Assembly: GCA_017525245.1 (NCBI GenBank)
Contig: JAFXTE010000008.1
Span: 62,001-126,000, forward strand
From: Bacteroidales bacterium
Lineage (GTDB): Bacteria; Bacteroidota; Bacteroidia; Bacteroidales; WCHB1-69
Length of the DNA: 64,000 nucleotides
Reading direction: 5' to 3'
Part shown: positions 59,804-64,000 of the stretch, piece after piece
How the letters are laid out: every line of letters begins with the position of its first letter
Numbering within the stretch: position 1 is the first letter of the stretch
Notes under the pieces: generated by a model
What the model was told of the DNA's origin: nothing
The model's database searches: none
What the model saw: the letters and a program-made list of their open reading frames with translations, nothing else
Made by a program: the position numbers and the translations under genes

Positions 59804-61933
59804 TTAGTATTTCGGCTCCACTCCCATGTTAAAGAACATGAACGAGTAGATATCCACAATTTCATCGACGGCTTTGTCAAGGGGTTTGCCGGCACCGTGT
59901 CCCGCGTTGCTCTCGATGCGGATGAGATGCGGTTTGTCGCCGATGTCGCTGTTCTGCAGAGTCGCGGCGTACTTGAACGAGTGCGCGGGCACCACACGGT
60001 CGTCGTGATCGGCGGTGGTCACCAAGATGGCAGGATATTCCTTACCGTTCTGGATGGAGTGCAGCGGGGAGTACTTGTAGAGGTACTCGAACATCTCCTT
60101 GCTGTCCTCGCTGGTGCCGTAATCCACGGCCCAGTAGCGACCAATGGTGAACTTGTGGTAGCGCAGCATGTCCATGACACCCACTTCCGGGATGGCCACG
60201 GCGAAGAGGTCGGGACGCTGGTTCACGACCGCGCCCACGAGCAGACCGCCGTTGGAGCCGCCCATCACCGCAAGCTTCTCCTTGCTGGTGTAGCCCTGTG
60301 CAATCAGGAACTCAGCCGCAGCAATACAGTCGTCGAAAACGTTCTGCTTCTTCAGCTTCGTACCAGCCTCGTGCCACTCCTTGCCATACTCGCCACCGCC
60401 GCGAAGGTTGGCCACAGCATACACACCGCCCTGCTCCAGCCAAGCCAAACGAGTCGCGCTGAAACTTGGCGTGAGCGAGATGTTGAAACCACCGTAACCG
60501 TAGAGCAGCGTCGGGTTGTTGCCGTCCATCTTAATGCCCTTCTTGTGTGTGATGAACATCGGAATCTTGGTGCCGTCTTTGGAGGTATAGAATTTCTGCT
60601 CCGTCACATATTCGTCGGAGTTGAACTTGATTTCGGATTTCTTGTACAGGATCGATTTGTTGTTTTTGACATCGTAACGATAGATGGTCGCTGGCGTGAC
60701 GTATGAGGTAACGGTGTAGAACGTCTCGGTATCCTCAGCTTCGCCAGAAAAGCCGCCAATGGAACCGATTTGGTCATTGTCGAGATTGGCGAGGAACTTG
60801 CCGCCCTCGTCGAAAATCTTCACCACAGAATGGGCGTCTTTGGTGTAGTTGGCAATCAACCGTTTACCGATGTGACTGACGCCCGCGAGAACTTCGCCCT
60901 TGGTGGCGGGAATGACATCGGTCCATCCCATCGTCGTGAGACTGCCAATCGGGATGCTAATGACCTGGTATTCGGGCGCGTTGTGGTTGGTCATCACGAG
61001 GAAATGGCCGTCAATCTCGTCTATCACGCTGTAGTCATCCGTAAAGTCGGTCACCGCCTTGATAAACTGTGCTTTCGGATCATTCAAATCTTTGTAATAC
61101 AGAGAATTGCCCGATGTAGATTCGCTACCGTAAATCACTAAGTAGCGTTTGTTGACAACCTCGGCGCTAAAGCTAAGGTTCGGGTTGGTGGGGTCTTCGT
61201 AAGCTAATTTATCCTCTTTTTGGTCGGTTCCGACTTTGTGGTAGTAGAGTTTGCCGTTCTCGTTCACGCCGGAGAGTTCGTTCTTAGGCTCGGGGAAACG
61301 GCTGTAGAAGAAGCCGTCGTCCTTCCAAGCGATGCCAGAGAACTTCACCCACACGAGGTGGTCGTCCAAATCCTTGCCCGTCGCGATGTCCTTGACGTAA
61401 ATTTCCTGCCAATCACTGCCGTTACGTGAGATGGCGTAACCGAGATACTTGCCGTCATCGGAAATGTCGAGCGTGGAGAGCGCCACGGTGCCGTCATTGG
61501 AGAGTTTGTTGGGGTCGAGCAACTCAACTGCTTCACCATCAAGGGAATTCTTGTAGTAGAGCACGCTCTGGTTCTGCAGACCGTCGTTGCGGTAGAAGAA
61601 GTAGCGGTCACCTTTTTTCCACGGCGCACCCTCCTTCGGGTAGTTCATGATATCCAACAGATGTTTCTTCATCTTCTCACGATATGGAATCTGCGCCAAG
61701 AACTTGTTAGTCACCTCGTTCTGCGCCTTCACCCAGTTGGCGGTCTCCTCGGAGTAGTCGTCCTCGAGCCAACGGTAAGGGTCAGGAACAGCCACACCGA
61801 AATAGTGATCGACGGTGTCGCATTTCTTGGTTTCGGGATATTCCACCTTCGGAACCGTGTTGTTCTTCTTATTACAAGATACAAGCATAATGATGGTGCT
61901 TAATGCTAAAATACTGATAGTTAGTTTTTTCAT
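59804..61933 (-). CDS. prolyl oligopeptidase family serine peptidase (S9A), lipoprotein
   Basis: 709 residues. The signal peptide ends in the lipobox MLVSC (Cys 20). A seven-blade propeller (about 80-430) precedes the hydrolase domain. Catalytic residues are Ser in GGSNGGLLVG, Asp in DDRVVPAHSF and His in NAGHGAGKP. It cleaves small peptides after proline in the periplasm or at the outer membrane. It would complement the S46 enzyme at 8021. The promoter box is at 61965-61972. Confidence 0.92.
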   Translation of the reverse strand: MKKLTISILALSTIIMLVSCNKKNNTVPKVEYPETKKCDTVDHYFGVAVPDPYRWLEDDYSEETANWVKAQNEVTNKFLAQIPYREKMKKHLLDIMNYPKEGAPWKKGDRYFFYRNDGLQNQSVLYYKNSLDGEAVELLDPNKLSNDGTVALSTLDISDDGKYLGYAISRNGSDWQEIYVKDIATGKDLDDHLVWVKFSGIAWKDDGFFYSRFPEPKNELSGVNENGKLYYHKVGTDQKEDKLAYEDPTNPNLSFSAEVVNKRYLVIYGSESTSGNSLYYKDLNDPKAQFIKAVTDFTDDYSVIDEIDGHFLVMTNHNAPEYQVISIPIGSLTTMGWTDVIPATKGEVLAGVSHIGKRLIANYTKDAHSVVKIFDEGGKFLANLDNDQIGSIGGFSGEAEDTETFYTVTSYVTPATIYRYDVKNNKSILYKKSEIKFNSDEYVTEQKFYTSKDGTKIPMFITHKKGIKMDGNNPTLLYGYGGFNISLTPSFSATRLAWLEQGGVYAVANLRGGGEYGKEWHEAGTKLKKQNVFDDCIAAAEFLIAQGYTSKEKLAVMGGSNGGLLVGAVVNQRPDLFAVAIPEVGVMDMLRYHKFTIGRYWAVDYGTSEDSKEMFEYLYKYSPLHSIQNGKEYPAILVTTADHDDRVVPAHSFKYAATLQNSDIGDKPHLIRIESNAGHGAGKPLDKAVDEIVDIYSFMFFNMGVEPKY

Positions 61934-61964
61934 TGATATGATTGTTTTAATTATTTCGGAAGTG

Positions 61965-61972
61965 CAAAAATA
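61965..61972 (-). promoter_or_regulatory. promoter -7 box of the prolyl oligopeptidase
   Basis: Minus-strand TATTTTTG, 32 bases upstream of the start. Confidence 0.6.
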
Positions 61973-62073
61973 ATTTTTTTAGTGAGCAGTGAGCTGTTAG
62001 CATTTCGAAGAAATGGACGGGAATCTTGGGTATTCAAAAAATTCAACAGAGCAAAAAGTATTCATATTTTTAC

Positions 62074-62081
62074 TATATTTG
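62074..62081 (+). promoter_or_regulatory. promoter -7 box of hicAB
   Basis: TATATTTG, 23 bases before the hicA ATG at 62104. It excludes the longer frame from 62026. Confidence 0.65.
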
Positions 62082-62103
62082 CCGCGCAAAACAAAATGTT
62101 ATT

Positions 62104-62292
62104 ATGAGCTATAAAACAGTGAAAGAGGTTATTAGCCTGTTGTTAAAAAACGGATATGAACTCAAAAGTCAAAAAGGAAGCCTCTTGAAGTTTGAAAAAG
62201 ACGGGAAAGTGGTGATTGTCCCAAATCATGGCAGCAAAGGTATTGAGAAAGGAACTTACTACAGCATCCTTAAACAAGCTGGATTAAGATAA
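62104..62292 (+). CDS. hicA: HicA-type mRNA interferase toxin
   Basis: 62 residues, the family's usual size. KTVKEVISLLLKNGYELKSQ, then KGSLLKF and the active-site region VIVPNHGSKGIEKGTYYSIL with His match HicA, a dsRNA-binding-fold RNase that cleaves mRNA. The antitoxin gene follows after 20 bases. Confidence 0.88.
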   Translation: MSYKTVKEVISLLLKNGYELKSQKGSLLKFEKDGKVVIVPNHGSKGIEKGTYYSILKQAGLR

Positions 62293-62312
62293 TTAATGAA
62301 AAAAAAGTGACA

Positions 62313-62705
62313 ATGACAACAGTAGATATTATTGTGGAACATGCCGGCAAGAATCTGAGCGCATATATGAACGATGCACCCATTTTCACGGTAGGAAAAG
62401 ATTTGAAAGAAATCGAAAAGAACATACGAGAAGCGATCGAATTATATTTGGAAGACAATCCGAATCCGTGTCCCACCTTGTCGAAAGAATATGAGCTGAT
62501 ATTCAAGATTGATGCCGCAACATTCATCAACTATTACAGTAATGTGTTCACGAAAGCTGCACTGAGCAGGATAACTGGCATCAATGAACGTCAATTATGG
62601 CATTATGCGGCCGGGGTGCATAAGCCACGAAGAAAACAAGCAGAGAAAATGCAGAACGGCATAAAATCTCTCACCCATGAACTCGAATCCATCCAACTGA
62701 TATGA
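62313..62705 (+). CDS. hicB: HicB-type antitoxin
   Basis: 130 residues. The N-terminal RNase H-like fold (DIIVEHAGKNLSAYMNDAPI, then FTVGKDLKEIEKNIREAIEL) is followed by a C-terminal helix-turn-helix (SRITGINERQLWHYAAGVHK) that would bind the hicAB promoter and repress it. ATG at 62313 is preferred over GTG at 62307. Confidence 0.82.
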   Translation: MTTVDIIVEHAGKNLSAYMNDAPIFTVGKDLKEIEKNIREAIELYLEDNPNPCPTLSKEYELIFKIDAATFINYYSNVFTKAALSRITGINERQLWHYAAGVHKPRRKQAEKMQNGIKSLTHELESIQLI

Positions 62706-62812
62706 GATGTTGAATTCTTTTTATTATGGCGTTCCGGCGCAGTGTCAGAACCTTACACCACCGTTCCGAACAACCCGTTCTATAACCTGTAACCCATAAC
62801 CATTAAAAATTG

Positions 62813-62820
62813 TATCTTTG
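62813..62820 (+). promoter_or_regulatory. promoter -7 box of purL
   Basis: TATCTTTG, 26 bases upstream of the ATG at 62846. Confidence 0.65.
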
Positions 62821-62845
62821 CGCCATATTTTTGAAACCACAGATT

Positions 62846-64000
62846 ATGCGTAACGCCCGTATTTTCATAGAAAAAAAACAGGGTTTTCAAGTCGAGGCCG
62901 ACAGTTTGAAAGCCACTTTGAATCAGAATTTTAATCTCAAAATCAACAACCTTCGCCATCTGAAGGTCTATGACATATTCAATATAGACGAGGAGCTGCT
63001 CAGGAAAGCCGAAAGCGTGGTTTTCTCCGAGCCCGTGACCGATGACATTTATCACGAATTTCCGTTGGACGGCAAGAAATATTTTGCTGTGGAGTTCCTG
63101 CCCGGGCAGTTCGACCAGCGCGCCGACAGTGCCATGCAGTGCCTTAAACTCTTGAATCCCAAGACGGAAGCGGTCATCAAAAGTGCGAACTTGTATGTGA
63201 TTGACGGGGACCTGACTGACGAGCAATGGCAGAAGGTGAAGAAATATTGCATTAACGAGGTGGAGGCCCGCGAAAAGGACATGTCCCGTCTTGAGCTAAT
63301 GGAAGATCCTGAAGTTCAAGATGTTCCGATTTATAATGGTTTCAGAACCTGGACTGAGGAGCAATTGCGTGACTTCCACGGCAAGATGGGGCTGGCAATG
63401 TCTATGGAGGATCTGAAATTCATCCAGCAATATTTTGCCAACGATGAGAAACGTGATCCGTCCGATACAGAGGTCAAGCTGTTAGACACCTACTGGAGCG
63501 ACCACTGCCGCCATACAACGTTCGAGACTGCAATCACGGACATCCAAACAGAAGGTGACAATATTTACAAAGAGCAGATAGAAAATTCGTTGCGTGAATA
63601 TCTCGCTGTGCGCGACGAAATGTACGGCAAAGACACGCAACGGCCTGTCACGCTGATGGATCTGGCTTCCATCAACGGCAAATACGAGTACAAACGCGGC
63701 AACCTCCCAGACAAGGAAATCTCCGAGGAGAACAACGCTTGCAGTATCCGCGTGAAGGTGGATGTCGATGGCAAGGAGGAGGACTGGCTGCTGATGTACA
63801 AGAACGAGACGCACAACCACCCGACGGAGATTGAGCCGTTCGGCGGGGCAGCCACCTGCGTGGGCGGTGCCATCCGCGACCCATTGAGCGGGCGTAGCTA
63901 TGTGTATCAGGCACTGCGTGTTACGGGCGCGGGCGACATCAACGCCCCGATTTCCGCCACATTGCCTGGCAAACTCCCGCAGTCGGTGATTTCCAAGACC
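62846..64000 (+). CDS. purL: phosphoribosylformylglycinamidine synthase, N-terminal part
   Basis: 385 residues, open at the right edge. The N-terminal domain is followed by the linker with TYWSDHCRHTTFETAITDIQ and the ATP-binding region with YKNETHNHPTEIEPFGGAAT and CVGGAIRDPLSGR. It is the large single-chain form (normally about 1,230 residues). It catalyses the fourth step of purine synthesis, converting FGAR to FGAM with glutamine and ATP. Confidence 0.95.
   Translation, partial: MRNARIFIEKKQGFQVEADSLKATLNQNFNLKINNLRHLKVYDIFNIDEELLRKAESVVFSEPVTDDIYHEFPLDGKKYFAVEFLPGQFDQRADSAMQCLKLLNPKTEAVIKSANLYVIDGDLTDEQWQKVKKYCINEVEAREKDMSRLELMEDPEVQDVPIYNGFRTWTEEQLRDFHGKMGLAMSMEDLKFIQQYFANDEKRDPSDTEVKLLDTYWSDHCRHTTFETAITDIQTEGDNIYKEQIENSLREYLAVRDEMYGKDTQRPVTLMDLASINGKYEYKRGNLPDKEISEENNACSIRVKVDVDGKEEDWLLMYKNETHNHPTEIEPFGGAATCVGGAIRDPLSGRSYVYQALRVTGAGDINAPISATLPGKLPQSVISKT

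Overview
The window looks like chromosomal DNA of a Bacteroidales bacterium, probably host-associated. The evidence is the Bacteroidetes-type promoter box TAnnTTTG, found in front of more than twenty genes, together with family content typical of the order: an S46 dipeptidyl-peptidase, a MuiA/DUF4139 protein, DsbD, a large PIF1/HRDC-type helicase, GxxExxY and DUF1016 proteins. No tRNA, rRNA, CRISPR array or complete insertion sequence was seen. Genes on the left carry higher-GC codon use. The stretch from about 38 to 54 kb is more AT-rich and dominated by proteins of unknown function.

Layout. 1-6.6 kb: FtsX-type ABC permeases (one complete, three tails), a DUF5674 pair and an AAA ATPase, with clear debris of a duplicated permease/small-gene unit. 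6.6-23.6 kb: mostly housekeeping and fermentation genes: an acyltransferase, a DPP11-like S46 peptidase, an AtoE short-chain fatty acid transporter, a porin, a nucleoside-recognition membrane protein, a ROK sugar kinase next to a phosphohexomutase, an ADP-forming acyl-CoA synthetase, a lipoprotein and a helicase. 23.7-29.5 kb: a ribosomal protein operon running from rplV to rpsE. It starts at its own promoter and ends at a hairpin terminator, so it lacks the genes that normally flank this block on both sides. 29.5-37.8 kb: GxxExxY, MuiA-like protein, Lnt, DsbD, a hot-dog thioesterase and an orphan DnaB C-terminal-like ATPase.

37.8-54.3 kb is an accessory island. It contains two near-identical copies of a 255-bp hairpin-rich repeat, a 229-bp nested inverted repeat and two MITE-like palindromic elements that bracket a compact operon of unknown proteins (41.6-44.4 kb). 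It also holds a DUF2971 protein, a DUF3825-like protein, a WYL regulator and a three-gene operon of DUF1653, a Cap4/DUF4297-like nuclease and a possible PRTase-like protein. Four DUF1016 (YhcG-type PD-(D/E)XK nuclease) loci are present, two intact and two broken. All four carry short perfect or near-perfect palindromes, in-frame in the intact genes, at or near the junction between the N-terminal and nuclease domains.

54.3-64 kb returns to ordinary genes: a CDP-alcohol phosphatidyltransferase, a CAT-family acyltransferase with a zinc-ribbon partner, an EamA transporter, an SDR, gmk overlapping a BaiN/HI0933 flavoprotein, a prolyl oligopeptidase, a HicAB module and the start of purL.

The best candidates for undescribed biology are the DUF1653/nuclease/PRTase-like operon, the MITE-bracketed unknown operon, the in-frame palindromes of DUF1016 genes and the 255-bp structured repeat. 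All function statements rest on reading motifs by eye; no database search was run.
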